Below the pieces are notes generated by a model. The model was given only the letters and a program-made list of their open reading frames with translations. It searched no databases and was not told the origin of the DNA. Source: Membranipora membranacea (Eukaryota > Bryozoa > Gymnolaemata > Cheilostomatida > Membraniporidae). Taken from it: a DNA stretch of 64,000 nt. This document shows positions 21,766 through 35,000 of this stretch, one piece after another. The DNA is taken from contig OU612070.1 of NCBI GenBank assembly GCA_914767715.1, forward strand, positions 29,002,025 to 29,066,024. The letters are read 5' to 3'. How positions within the stretch are numbered: position 1 is the first letter of the stretch; the number at the start of each line of letters is the position of its first letter. Both the position numbers and the translations under genes were made by a program.

Positions 21766-23077
21766 ACTTATCTATTGGTAATCTAAAACAATAATTGTCA
21801 AGATGTACAACGACGAATAATATATTGGTTACTTGGTCTATCCATACAAACTTTAACTACTGGAAACTGTGACTACATTGTACGATACGGGACCTCCGGA
21901 AGAATGCTATGACTGCCACCAGAGGACTACCAACTACTGGACAGGTCGTTGTACCTACTCTGAACCCAAATGCCTGACCCATGGGATGGTAAACTGGAAC
22001 TATTTCCTACTGCTAAACCTCAAGCCCAGCTGTAAACTGAGGCAAGCCCCTTACGCCCCCTAGGTGGTCTAGCGTGATGTCACCATTTATGTAAGGACTC
22101 ATATTATCAATGCTCAGCAGGAGATTATTTAGCCAATACTAATGATTGCAAACCGAATGGAAGTATATGCAGATCCAGTAGTTGTGTACATACAAAGCTA
22201 CTGGACCTGCGTATACTTTGTACACAGTGTGTGTCAGTGAACCCTGGTGCACCAGTGGTCAATTGCACACTGTGTATACCACCACTGACTGGATACAAAC
22301 AGTTCAAGGCCTGTTTGGGTGCAAGCATGGGCCCCTGGGACTTACATATCATTACTTTGCCAATGTCCACTATCAACCACCCATAGTGGTGATAGTGGAC
22401 ATAGGCAAAGTAATGACATGTAATTGTAAGTCCCAGGGGCCGTGCCCCATGGGTGCAAGGCCAGCTCAACCAGCTGAATGATCCATCAATGTAACCCCTT
22501 TGAAACCAATACCATACCCTCACATGTAATGGCATTGCTGAGGAGCCATGTACCCACACTACTCTAGTTAGAGCTGCTCCTGACCAAAAAGGAAGAGACA
22601 GTCACAGTTAGTACCAAGCATAGCATTGTAATTGTTGGTTTTGACATGATAATGAACCAGCCCATCATATCCAAACAAGCACTGAATGTCTCTTACTCTT
22701 AGCCTTACAAAAGCCAAAACTTTACTACATATCAGCTTATAATATATGACAAATGCTGGTTTGACCTGATGCAGTGCTCTAGTAATCACACACTGAGTGA
22801 GAGTGAAGTTTTTGAGATTTCTGCACAAGAAATTGACAGTCATGTATCAAAGGTCAAAGTGCAGAGGTACAAGCACTTTCCCACTTTTAAGCTTTTCATA
22901 ACTTAATTTCCTCAGCCTACGAGACTTCTGATCAAGTCGGACATACAAAAGAAACCCACCACCTAAATACCTCGAGTGATGGTGCTGCACACTTATTATA
23001 CATTTTAACCGGAAATTGCTTTTGCAAGAGCAAAATTTGTTTCACTATCAATTCATTGTAAACTCAGTACACCCAAC
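21766..23077. other. Bidirectional intergenic region between ALDH3 and TIM50
   Basis: The start codons of the two divergent genes are 1.3 kb apart, so this stretch should hold both promoters. No TATA box stands out. A possible acceptor on the minus strand ends 17 bases before the ALDH3 start (exon would begin at 21782), and on the + strand AACTCAG ends 10 bases before the TIM50 ATG. The middle (22150-22450) is occupied by consecutive hairpins. Confidence 0.6.
22150..22450. repeat. Series of three inverted repeats (hairpins)
   Basis: The arms are about 22157-22178 with 22193-22216; 22219-22235 with 22264-22280; and, largest, about 22327-22382 with 22383-22450. The last pairs GGGCCCCTGGGACTTACA with TGTAAGTCCCAGGGGCC and a CACTATC/GATAGTG centre. 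ORFs of 144 and 99 codons on opposite strands arise from this symmetry. A decayed foldback element is the likely origin. Confidence 0.65.
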
Positions 23078-26000
23078 ATGAGCTTGACAGGTCTGAGATA
23101 TGGTGGCCTTCTATGTAGAAGGTGTCACTTGATAACTATGATGACACCAAAGAAAGCTCTAAATATAATTTCACAATCTCATTTATCATCTGCCACCCAG
23201 TCTCCACAACATCCAGCAACAAAAAGAAGCCTGCTGTTTCCATCCCAATCAATTCATCTTCAGCAGAGAGGGATTTTCAATCAAACAACTTCTTCAATTA
23301 TATACGAAAGTGACTTAAAATCAACAGCCATAGGATTCACCCCAAAATCAGGAATATATTTCAACCATAGATCATTCCATATATATAGCAGAAAGCATCA
23401 AGCCTCTATTGATGCTGAGGGGACTGGCTCTGCAAGTAAAGCTGGAGAAGAAAAGGAGCAGAAAAAGTCTCGCTGGTCAAACTGGACTGGGAAGAATGCC
23501 TGGAAAGGTGGCATTCTGCTACTCTTCCTATATGTGGTTCCACTAGGCGTTTTCATTGTTTGCTCCTATGGTGAGTTCAGAGTATAGTTCCCATATTAAT
23601 AAATATATATATTGACCTTGTTGTTACCCGATATATTATGTCTCACTCTCACATTTAGGCCTACTCCGCTGGTCCCAAAAATCAACTTTTAAATGTCTGG
23701 CCTGTCTGGATAATACAACAATGCCTAAGTTCATAACATGTAGGGACTTACCTTATGAAGTATTTTATGGTGTAAGAGTATAAATCTACAAGCCTGTCCC
23801 TCAAACCGAAGCGATTATGAGTTTATGTTACTTTATGCTTATTTTTTAAGGTGCACCTGAGACAGACGAGGAGGGGAACGAGGTGAGTTTAATCTCTATA
23901 TTATATTCTAAGATTTCTTCTGATTAGCACAGAATAATGCATTTGATTCAAGGTTTTAATGGAAAGGCATAATCAAAATTGAGACGCTCTGACAAATTAT
24001 CCATACATTTACTAACAGCAAAGCTTCACAGGCCCGTAGCTCTAGGGGAGGCAGGGAGGCACTGCCTCCCCTAAGCTAAACACAGTGGCCTAAAACCACC
24101 ATAATTGAATAATCCATGCCAGAATTAGCTCCTCTGGGACTTCCATCTGCTAATTATATACCTAAAATTGCTTGGGGATTAGCTTACAGCACCCCTTTTG
24201 GTGATGCTTCAGACTCGCCTCCGACTTTTGCCTCCCCTTCCATTTCTTCTAGTCCTGCTTCATGATCAGTTGTTGATTATGTGGAGGCTCTTATCACATG
24301 ATATAACTGTGGAGGCTCTTATCACATGATATAACTCACACAGCCACAACTTATGTCCTCATTAATTATTTCCCTGCTTGCGTTTCTACAGTTGTTTCTG
24401 TTGCTCGCCATCTTAAATATCTGGCATTATGAAAGAAAAACCAGCTGAGAAAAAATATAATAGTTTGTTGAAGTTTTCCAATTTTTAAATTGATCATTCA
24501 CATAATTAGGCCTGCATCTGACAGTATACTTCCATCTTTCTCAAAACATCGCAACTCACCCACATCTCTTAGGGCTATGAGTGAGAGAGAAATTAGTTTG
24601 TTTTTACTCTTAGTTTTTATTTCATTTTTTTAGATTTGATTGCACAATTCTAATATGATATTAATTCTCTTTTTTATATTTTGTAGATAAAGGACGCTTA
24701 TACAGACAGTAAGTACCTTTTTACCCTCAGCACAGCTGGAATAAAGCAGTAATGTAAATGTGATATAAATGGGTGATGGGGTAGTCTGTCTTGGCAAGCG
24801 TTGTTGTGGAGGAGGACAAAACTTGTCCACTCTTGCAAAAGAACTATCAAGAGGCTGAGTTGTCCCCTCTTGAAATCGGCTGCTAGTCACGCAACACCTA
24901 TATCTAAGTCAGATAGAGGTCACCTGTATGTTCTGATGATAGGTAGTTCTATAAATTGATATTTGTAAGAAAATTCTAAACTGTTTAAAAATTGCTTAAT
25001 ATAAAAATTAAACCAATGAATCAAGTATTTTGGATTCGGTGAATTTGTCTTGATTTCACTAAAGCGTCGTAATAATTGGTCATTTCTGCGAACAGTTTGT
25101 AATCAGTTTGGTATCAGAGTGTTTGATGTAGCCAGATTCCGCACAATTTGAGACGATCTTCAGATCTGTGTGTATGTTTTGTACTCTTAATGTACCTTAC
25201 TCAGGCCTACTGTATTTGAGACCTATTCTTTGCTGTATTGAAATGGACAGTAGGTTTCCAAACTACTCTCCAAGAGTTGTCCTCTCTCATTAATATTTGG
25301 TTAATCAAATCCTACACGCAGCATAGAAATTAAGTGTTGAAACAGGTTTATCTAGGGAGCCATCTATTGCATATTCAGCATCTGCAAGAAAATCACAGGG
25401 ATCTGACTTGGTTTAAAAGCCGATTTATCTCAATTTGGATGACAAAATATCAGAAAATCTGTCAACAAAACTTGTATTGAGATAAATAAGCTTACGAGTA
25501 ACAAATTTCTTCCCCAAACCATGTCCAAGTTTTCAATGGTGCAGTTACAGATTGTGAATAAATGTTTAACATACAGCAGATGGTTCTCCAGATGAAGCCA
25601 CTATTTTTCTAAGCTGTGGGTTCAGCCGGAGTTTGTTACATGGTCTATGGTATATGTTGTTATTTATTACATACGGATACATCACCAGACCTGAGCTTAT
25701 CAAGCTTTAGCACATCCTTTTGGTTTTCGGAGGGAAGCTGACGATATTACAGCTATGCAGCGTATTATAAGTGAATGGGTTATTTGAGGATGTTTAAGTT
25801 ATTATGTGTGACATCATCTGGTCTGTGCTGTACTTTTTCCCGATACTTTTTATCTGCAGACTCGATGTTTCTCTATTTCAGGTCCTCTAGTTCTAGCTTA
25901 TATCAGGAGGTCATGGCAGGCTATGAGAGCTTTCTTCCAGGTAATTAATCAATATCATATTCAGGTCCCAGAAATAGGCCTCAAGTCATACAATGAGGCT

Positions 26001-29000
26001 TGTCATGTCATCACAGAATCGTCTGTCTAAATAATTAGAAGTTGTCCACTCACATACAAACCACAACTCGAATATACTGGAGAATTATACCATTGACTTG
26101 AGTATTTAGTATCTTTTGAATTTGCTGAACAAGTAAACCTTCTCAGCTCCTTACCTTAAATTAGCTCTCATCCACATTCACCCTTCCGTAACTTCCATGT
26201 TCATTTGATAATTATATTCTTGATATTTATTTTCTTGATAATATGTATATTCACTTGATATGTATATCCACTTGACATGTATAATCACTTGAGATGTATA
26301 TTCACTTGACATGTATATTTACTTGACATGTATATCCACTTGTCATGTATATTCACTTGACATGTATATTCACTTGACATGTATATTTAGATGGTACGAG
26401 ATCCTACGAGTGAGAAGTTGTTACCCGATCCTCTGAAGCCTCCTTATATACAGCCTCCATACACTCTGGTACTAGAGATTACAGATCTTCTACTCAAACC
26501 TGAATGGGATGTAAGTATATAATAAAATGTAAGTATATAATAAAATGTAAGTATATGATAGAATGTAAGTATTTAATAAGATGTAAGTATCTAATGGATA
26601 GTGAGTAGGAGTTGTGCTCTCTACTCATTACTCACATCAAGAGGAGTAACTCCTAACCAATCTAGAGATTAAATAAACTAAACAATATCACTAAAGTTCA
26701 GACACGATGATCTCAGAGAATATAGTCACAGATAAAATCTCGATGAGTGAAACTTTCGAACATTTTTTAACTTAGAATTATAATATTGACGCAGACTATT
26801 CCTAATAGAGTGTGACCGAAGCGATAAGTAACAATGTCTCATATTTCTGGCTCCGTTCTAAACAAAATTATTGTGACTCACAAATACTGTATACTTCAGT
26901 ACTGGTACCAGTGGGATCGCACCAATAGATCCTAATGATTCCGAGCTTCCTTGCGGTCATTTTCTCACCATTTTCATTAATTTTATGTGTGCAAATAAGT
27001 AGAGTACTTAGTGATAGACTTTTCTGGATTATAATATCTGTATATTGATGCATAATTTAGATGAAGATGGGTTGGAGATTTAAGAAGAGACCAGGATTAG
27101 ATTATTTTCTCCAGCAGTGTGCACAGAATGGATATGAGATAGTTATCTTCTCTAACGAGTCAGCATCCGTGAGATTTATACTACATCTCAATCCTCAATA
27201 TCTCCGATATCAAGTCTTAACATTATTTATTTTTATCTGTATAACAATGGATTAGTATTTTTCTGCTGTTCAATTGACCCTCATCCTGTAATACTCAAAA
27301 CTTCTCCCTACACAGAAAGTCTGATTAAAATTTTATCATTTTATAACAATTTGGAGTTGTCCACTAATTGAACATTTGGTTCAGAGAGTGGACAACTCTC
27401 AAATCTCAGGAAAATGCAAGTTAGGGTCAATCTTCATAATAACAGTAAAAGCTTGTGTTTAATTATTAAGTGGCCTATTTATAATGTAATACCATATATG
27501 ATGTTTTATATTACAGATAGGATTTCCTCTCACTGTGTCTATGGACCCACAGGGTACTGTATGGTACAGATTATTTAAAGAGGACACGAGATATACGTCA
27601 GGAGTGCATATAAAGGTATGAACTTATATAGTCATATATATATATATATGTTAGTCTATCGAGAACAGCGACTAGGGACAGCATTGTACGGCCCGTATAG
27701 ATGTCGGTGTCCCTATCTTATGGTGCTGGGGCTAGTGAAAGACGCTTAATGTTTAAATTGGCCGAAATTTAGCTTATTATTATCTACTTATTTATACACG
27801 AGGCCTTTTTTTACCGTCCTATTTAATATTTAATATTTTTACTGTGCAGTGGTAGTGTTTCTATACCCCTTGCCTGGCTGTAGTGGGTTACCCTTTGTCG
27901 TTAATAGTCATTCTGCTGGTAATAAGAAATCATACAAAGTTATCAACATAAGGTCATATTATGACAATTGTGGTGACCAAAGTAAAGTTATTGCTTATTT
28001 TGAACTCAGGTGTGAAAATTATCTACCAAGCTTGGGTTATGATATTTAGACCTATCTGTAAGTTGTTTCTAAGCATGGTAGACTAGACAGGGGGGCAGGG
28101 GCATATGTAGCTTTGAATCTTAATTTGGTAACATAAAGCATCAAAATCAGTAAGCACCACTAAGTCACTGGTACTGACTTATATCATTACCTTACCCAGC
28201 ATTACACAATCCTTTTACACAAACCTCACAAATATCAGGGATTATTTGTAAAAACATCTCAGACATTTTTTTTGCCTCCAGAGTCAGGGTTTCCTTTACT
28301 GTGTCAACAAGTCATGTGATTCTAGAGCATTCCGTGTATCTCACCTACATTATACCCACTCGTATAATAATAATAACTGTAAAAAAATCATTATAATCTA
28401 AAGGCTCGCGATTATGTGAGTCATCCTTGGTAAAATACCATATAAAAGTTAATCGCCTCAAGCATCACAACCTCAAGCATCACAACCTCACACAACCTCA
28501 CACATCACAACCTCACACATCACTACCTCACACATTTAATGTTTGATACGTAATGAGATTAATTTCTTCCATAGTTGACCATTTTTTTGCACTTTGAAAG
28601 AGATGCACAATATTGGGATAAAAAAATCCATAGAAATGAGTTTGATATTAGATCATTGATTCCCGTGGGAAAATTTCACATTTATAAGAAGGGCGATAAT
28701 GTATATAAGGGATCGCGTAGTTTAATAATGATCAAAAAATTAATAATGTATGATTACTTTTACTCTCTGATATGAATCTACCCTCTCTACACTCTATATC
28801 ATCTCCCATCTCATCTTAGCTTATATTAAGTCACACCAAACTAGCTATACTAAACCTCTAGCTTATATTTACTATCCTAGGGTAGTTACAGAAAAAATCC
28901 CTCTCTCCTTGGACTGATTCGAATCAAACTCTGAATTCTGCTGCTCAATCCTGAAGTCGAAGTTCTACAACTGTGTGTTTTATTCAGGTTTTAAATTTCT

Positions 29001-32000
29001 TTTCGATTTTAAAATTCTCAATAAATTTTGATATAAATTTTATAATCAAATCATGATCAACTTTCAGATTTCTCAAGAGAATCAGAGAAGTAATTTTGTT
29101 GATGAAGACTTGTATATTTGTCAAGTGGTGACAAGAATAAAAAATATGAGAGTTTTGGTGACTGTGCTCCTGTGTTTGCGTATTCTGTAGGTATTGGGGA
29201 TATTGAGTGTGTTGTTTTGAGTATGTGCTCATATCACTGATGATCAGCTATGCTGACAGTAACAGATTACCTGCTTATTTACTGAACTTGTAATTCTAAT
29301 TCAAAGTGTCAGATTTATTCATTAAACCAAATCATTCCTTCTTCCGCTGCTCTACCAGTGACATAATTATGTGGCTTCTCAGTTGTTTTAAGTTCACCCA
29401 TTCTTCACACCAAAATGTGTTTAATTTGAATTAATGAGTTTATCCGTGGCTCTACGTGTGGCTCTACCTTAGCCGTCACAGTAAGCAGTCAAAGCAAGCC
29501 GTCAGTGTAAGCACTTAAAGAGAGAGAGGATATGCTTGTGGGAATTGTCAATGTTTAGGTATTCAGGGAAACCTCAATACTTGATGATTTAGTGGATAGA
29601 CTCGTCTCCATTAATACTGCGTGTCATACTGATAGTATTATGATAATAACACCAGGTATCCACCAGGTATCTAACTTATATAAATATCTGACACTCAGTT
29701 CAGTACTCCATACAGTGACCCCTTCTGTATATCAGTCTATAAATAACCTAGCTGCTGTTATTAGTACAAATATTACTTTGTAAAAAATAACACAGAAGTC
29801 AGCCCACAGTCAGCATACAGAGACACAGAGAGTATAGATATATCTATAGTCTTTGATTAGCCTACAGAGTACTGACTACAGCCAGGAGAGAGAACTCCCT
29901 TCTCACACAATCCTGACTGCTCTATATCGAGCTACAATGATACTCAAAACCAAACAATCCGTTACACGATAGATATAGCCTAGGTACTTTGGTCAGGTCA
30001 CTAGTTTTATTTCACCCATAAACTGAGTGACCCGATGCTGATTGTATGGAGTGTGGAGAGTGACACAATATTTGTATTTGGTATGAACATAAAACAACAA
30101 ACACAGAGAAGGAAAACAATAAACACAGAGAAGGAAAACACAGAGAAGGAAAACACAAACGCAGAGTGAGAAAAAAACACGGCGGCGAGAATAAACATAA
30201 TCTTCATTCACTTTTTATCAGATCGTTACAATAGCAACCCACAATATCTATTACTCTCTGTCTGCTATCAGCAAAAAATATGTACGCAAAATCCTGGACG
30301 TTTTTACCCCAGTATCTCAGAACAATGGTGAGACATGTGATGTTATTACATAGGACAGTTTGTCATAGTGGTATCCATGGTAATGTGAGATTGTGTGTGT
30401 GACAGTATTACACCTTCATCTATCAAACAGCCCTGTGGAGACTCAGCAAACATCGGCCACCTGCTCAGAATCAGCGAGAGTCTCAGACATTCTCTTTGTT
30501 TATTTGTTTGATAAATTACAAAACAGAGGAGAAAAATCTCCCACAAAAAATAACAATGGCTGGTGCCTACTTGTGACAGAATTATTATTGCTGTTGTAAT
30601 GATGATCACACAAGTTCAATGTGATTGTAGTCTAGAATGTGTCAAGTTTAGTGTGATTATAGGGCGATCAGAGACTATGGATATATCTATAGTCTCTGGT
30701 TTGATTGTAGTATTGAGTGTAGGCTAGTAAGATAATTATATCATCTTCCTGAATGGTTTAGAACTGGTTATACGGAAACCATCACTATCTAATCACTCAA
30801 TAAACATGGAAACTTTGGTCGGAATACAAAGTTACTTTAGTCACTTTTCCCCAAATATTTTACATAATTTAGATTTAATTACTGATAGATCAGAGGCTAT
30901 AGATAGTATAGATATACACTCTCTGCTGACGTTCTCTCGTAAGGTAATGAGTCAATGTTCATATCTGTGGTATCAGATTTTTTATCTGGTATTTTATGGT
31001 GGTTAGATTGGAATTAATAGGAAAACCTCAGAGAAAACCTCACAGCATCCCGGAGTGAGAGTTTCTGTGGTGCTGGATGGAATCCTACTAGACTCAGCTG
31101 ATGTTAATTAGGAAAGCCACTCGGAGGAAACGGACATTTTGTTTGGGCTGAAAAGTAAACCCAGATCAGCTCATCAATTCGGGTTGTTTGTTCGCCTCAT
31201 TTCTCCTGCTGGCTGGGCTGTTTGTGTGTCCGTCTGTTTGTCCCCTTTCTACTGCTGAGTGTCACAATAAGATCTGCGAGATAATCACATCAAGTCGATA
31301 TTAATCTATCATCATAAATCCACCATAGTATATTAGATTGGTGTGATCGGTGAGGGGATTATCGGCTGTATTTCCTGTTTTAAATCTGGAATTAATATAT
31401 TATTATATGTGACTTAGTATAATATACAGCCTAAAGCTGGGTGGGTATTCTGCTGGATGTTATTAGTATAATTATGGATTACGGATTAAATCATTATCAG
31501 AATTTAAATAAAAACTTCCCCATCTCTGTAGCCTTCCTTGTTGGAAAGTTGTGTCTAAATAGAGTTAGAGCTGAGTCTATCTGTATGAGATTGGGGGGGG
31601 GGGGGGGGGGGTTGGTAAGGAGCTGAGACTATCTGGGGCTGAGCTGAATTTATGTAGAATATCAGAGCTGGTTGCAGATTAGAGTTAATCATTAGATAAT
31701 TAATCCTCATATTGCTGAAGATTAACTCTGAATTAATCATGGACTCTGTGGTGATTCTTGTTATAAGGCTAATCACCCCAAACTATCAGAGACACTGGAG
31801 ACACGACAACCACTACATATCCGCCTACAATTATATACACCCTAATAATCTCACCAACGATATACATCATCACTGTGTGAAGCAGTCCTCGCTAACCCTC
31901 GCTAACCCTCGCTAACCTATTAATTACCCAATAAAATAAAATATCCGATCATTAAAAGTTTTTGTCGTTTTATTCGGGTGGGCGATAGAGTTTCATTCCT

Positions 32001-35000
32001 CTCTCTGACGTCAAGCCAGCCCATCCAGGCCACCAATGTTAACGCTGTGAAAAAAACTCCATGATAAAAATCAGCTGGATGTAATTTTAATTTAGATTCT
32101 TGGTAGATAAAACAGTTTTATATGAGGTTGTTAACGATGTGAGACTCTGGCACACGGAAACAGCTAAGTTTTAATGGATGAAAGTCGGCTGGATCTCTCC
32201 CCAGCCCTACCTAATTATTGATTATAGGCTAGAAAATGTGATTAAACTGTGAAAACCACTTTATGACAGTTATGTAATTAATCTACATTAGTAGGAGACT
32301 TGTGTGCGTACAGATCTACATTTATTATACTGCGCTGGGAATGGTCCGGCCCCTCCCTCCTCTCCCCATCTCTCCATCCGTGTGTCCGTCACCCTGAAGA
32401 GGGAGGGAGTGAGCGAGCAAACTCATTATCAGACCATAACATGTATAAAGGTGTCAGTGCTGGCACCAGAAACCCTTCATAGAAAACATTAATCACCAAA
32501 AATAATTATAAGCCCATCTATAGGTGCTTCTAGCTAGCTCCTGTGTAGGGTCCTGGTAGATAGGTGCAGTGGATTTTATTTAATTACAAAGTTTCAGTAC
32601 CAGATGCTGTAGATCCTATTTTATATAATAATAACATGTAGGATGATGAGTACTATTTCATTGATCTCTTTCTATCACCAAATATCAGCCCTCATATCAA
32701 AGGAAATAATGTGATCAAGGGACTCATTCCCCTCCTGTGTGAGGTACGGAAATACACGCCATTTATGGGAGAAGTGCTTCCTGCACAAAATCTGATGCCT
32801 TTAATTTTTCCCCACTTTAATCTGTATTAAGTATCAAATACCGCATCTCTCACCGTATCTCTTAAATTATCATTGCACTTTAGTATACTGTATAATTGTG
32901 TATTTTATTATTTTGTTTTATACTATATTACCGTGTAATGTATTTTTATTATAATGTTTTTTTTATTATTACAGGATTTGAGCTGCCTTAACAGAGACTT
33001 ATCCCGCGTTATACTCGTCGATGTCTGTAAAAGCTCATACAAACTAAACCCCAGATCTGGTATAACTCTAAATAAGTGGAACGGCAAGGACGATGATAGA
33101 GAGCTATACGATCTCTCTGCTTTCCTATACAGTCTGTATTATTATCTACTCTGAGCTCTGCTGTTGTATTAGTTTACTTTGTGCTGTGATAGTCCGTGTT
33201 CTATTTGATGTACCCCAAAATCGATGATAATATGCATTCAAACTTAGCCCAATAAAGAACATGTATTAGGAGTTATCTCCTCACAAAGTTATTGTTCAAT
33301 GAAACATTGTCATATGGGAACTCGCTGTAATACATCCATGTATATGAACTACAGCACATTGTGCTGTACGTTACGCAGCCCATTACGTTTCACTGTATGT
33401 TATGCTACTCGTCACGCTGTACGTTGTGCTGTACGTTGTGCTGTACGTTGTGCTGTACGTTTTGCGTTACGTGTTTCTCTGTATGTTATCATTACAGCGG
33501 TGGCAGCTAACAGAGTAGAAGATGTCAGATCAGTATTAGATTATTATAATCAGTTTGATGATCCAATGCAGAAGTTTAGAGAGAATCAGGCTGAAATAGC
33601 AGTAAGTACTCCAGCGTCCCCTCACAAACTCACAACCCCACCCTCAACTCTGAACCCTCTCACCTCCCAAACACCAACCCTAAGTTATATGTCTACCTGC
33701 CATCACCGATTCCTCACCAGAGTATACCATATATGGACACAGATATTCAAGTGTATTCAAATCTCTCTCCTGTATGATTCATTAATTGAGGATTCCTGCA
33801 CAAAATAACCAGTCAGCCTAATACATGCCCTCCCTCCCTGTTAATACACCCAGCACCATATAACTGTGAGCTGTTAGTGTTACAGCACTTAGAGCTCATA
33901 TAGATAGGCCTACCCGTCTGCAGCGACGTGTCTTTGTGCTGCGGGATCTATAGGAGGAGGAGGAGCAGCATAAGAGTGATAATCCAAACTGCCTCAAAAT
34001 TCACCAAAAAGTTACAAATTTATGCAAATTCACTTGAAGATTTGTCAGATCTAAGGAGACAGTTGACTGTCATGTTGCATACCATGCCCACTCTGAGTAA
34101 CACCTGGAGATGGCTGTCCTCGACTCCGTGCAACACCTGGGCATCTCAGAGATGTGCAGTATTCTAATATCTCCTACCCTCCCAATATTAAAAGGTGCAA
34201 GACCCATAAAATTTACTTTCAGGATATACATGCGGACAAATAGGGTAACACACCATTAGATTTCCCCAATAAAGGGAGCTGTAATAGATAGGGATAGCAT
34301 TAGAGGTGGATTTCGGTACTGGTAATGTGTATAATATACATATCAAATTTAGGACTGCTTGTAACTTCTCTTCTGATGCTGCTGGCTGATTATTATATGA
34401 GCTGCACTGCGATGCGGGTCCGAGCCGCTGGTTTGAGGTGTGGTGAGGTGTAGCTGAGATCTCGGTTGGTCTGTGAGGGTTGGTCTGTGAGGGTTGGTCT
34501 GTGAGGGTTGGTCTGTGAGGGTTGGTCTGTGAGGGTTGGTCTGTGAGGGTTGGTCTGTGAGGGTTGGTCTGTGAGGGTTGGTCTGTGAGGGTTGGTGAGG
34601 GTTTTGACCTCGTGTATAAATAGTCTATCTGGAGTAGGTATTGTTCTCTTAGCCTGCTGTAACATTCTCGGTAATTTAGCTGAGATATAAATCTACAGAG
34701 AGATGCACCTGAACAGATCATACAAAATATCATCAGTACATACCAAACATACATGCCTAAGATATATAGGTGACTTATTAACTAAGGAGACAATGACTGG
34801 TTGTCAGCTAATCTCTTTAAGTCACGGCGGGAGGGAGGGAGGAAAGCTCTCACACAAACTAACATTGACGACACCGCAAACTAACGGAGCTACCCTGACG
34901 TATAATTACTACTTTATCTGTAAGAAATTATTACATTACAATAGAGTGAATATCATAAGCCTGAGATCGAGATGATGGAGGCTGAGATCGGACGACGTAT

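Larger units (their letters stand above)
27616..32974. other. TIM50 intron 7, 5.4 kb, no gene recognised
   Basis: By far the largest TIM50 intron. It contains a minisatellite of CCTCACACATCACAA-type units at about 28455-28537, a CSL-type site at 28664, a 19-base poly-G tract at 31593-31611, three tandem CTCGCTAACC units near 31888-31915, and a GAGAAGGAAAACACA repeat near 30105-30160. Short ORFs (60-87 codons) on both strands lack homology to anything I know. It could host regulatory DNA, but the sequence alone does not show it. Confidence 0.5.

Noticed and set aside
22125-22559. 144-codon minus-strand ORF and the 99-codon + strand ORF opposite
   Set aside because: Both arise from the symmetry of the inverted repeats and have no family resemblance or splice context.
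31882-31915. Telomere-like repeat CTCGCTAACC
   Set aside because: Only three units, and the motif does not match the animal telomere repeat TTAGGG.
33299-33808. 169-codon ORF with Ala-Val-Arg-Cys repeats
   Set aside because: The repeats come from the 12-bp satellite in intron 8; only 33498-33601 is coding (TIM50 exon 9).
34188-34754. 188-codon minus-strand ORF with Thr-Asp-Gln-Pro repeats
   Set aside because: Its core is the 14-bp minisatellite; flanks show no domain. It is antisense inside TIM50 intron 9.
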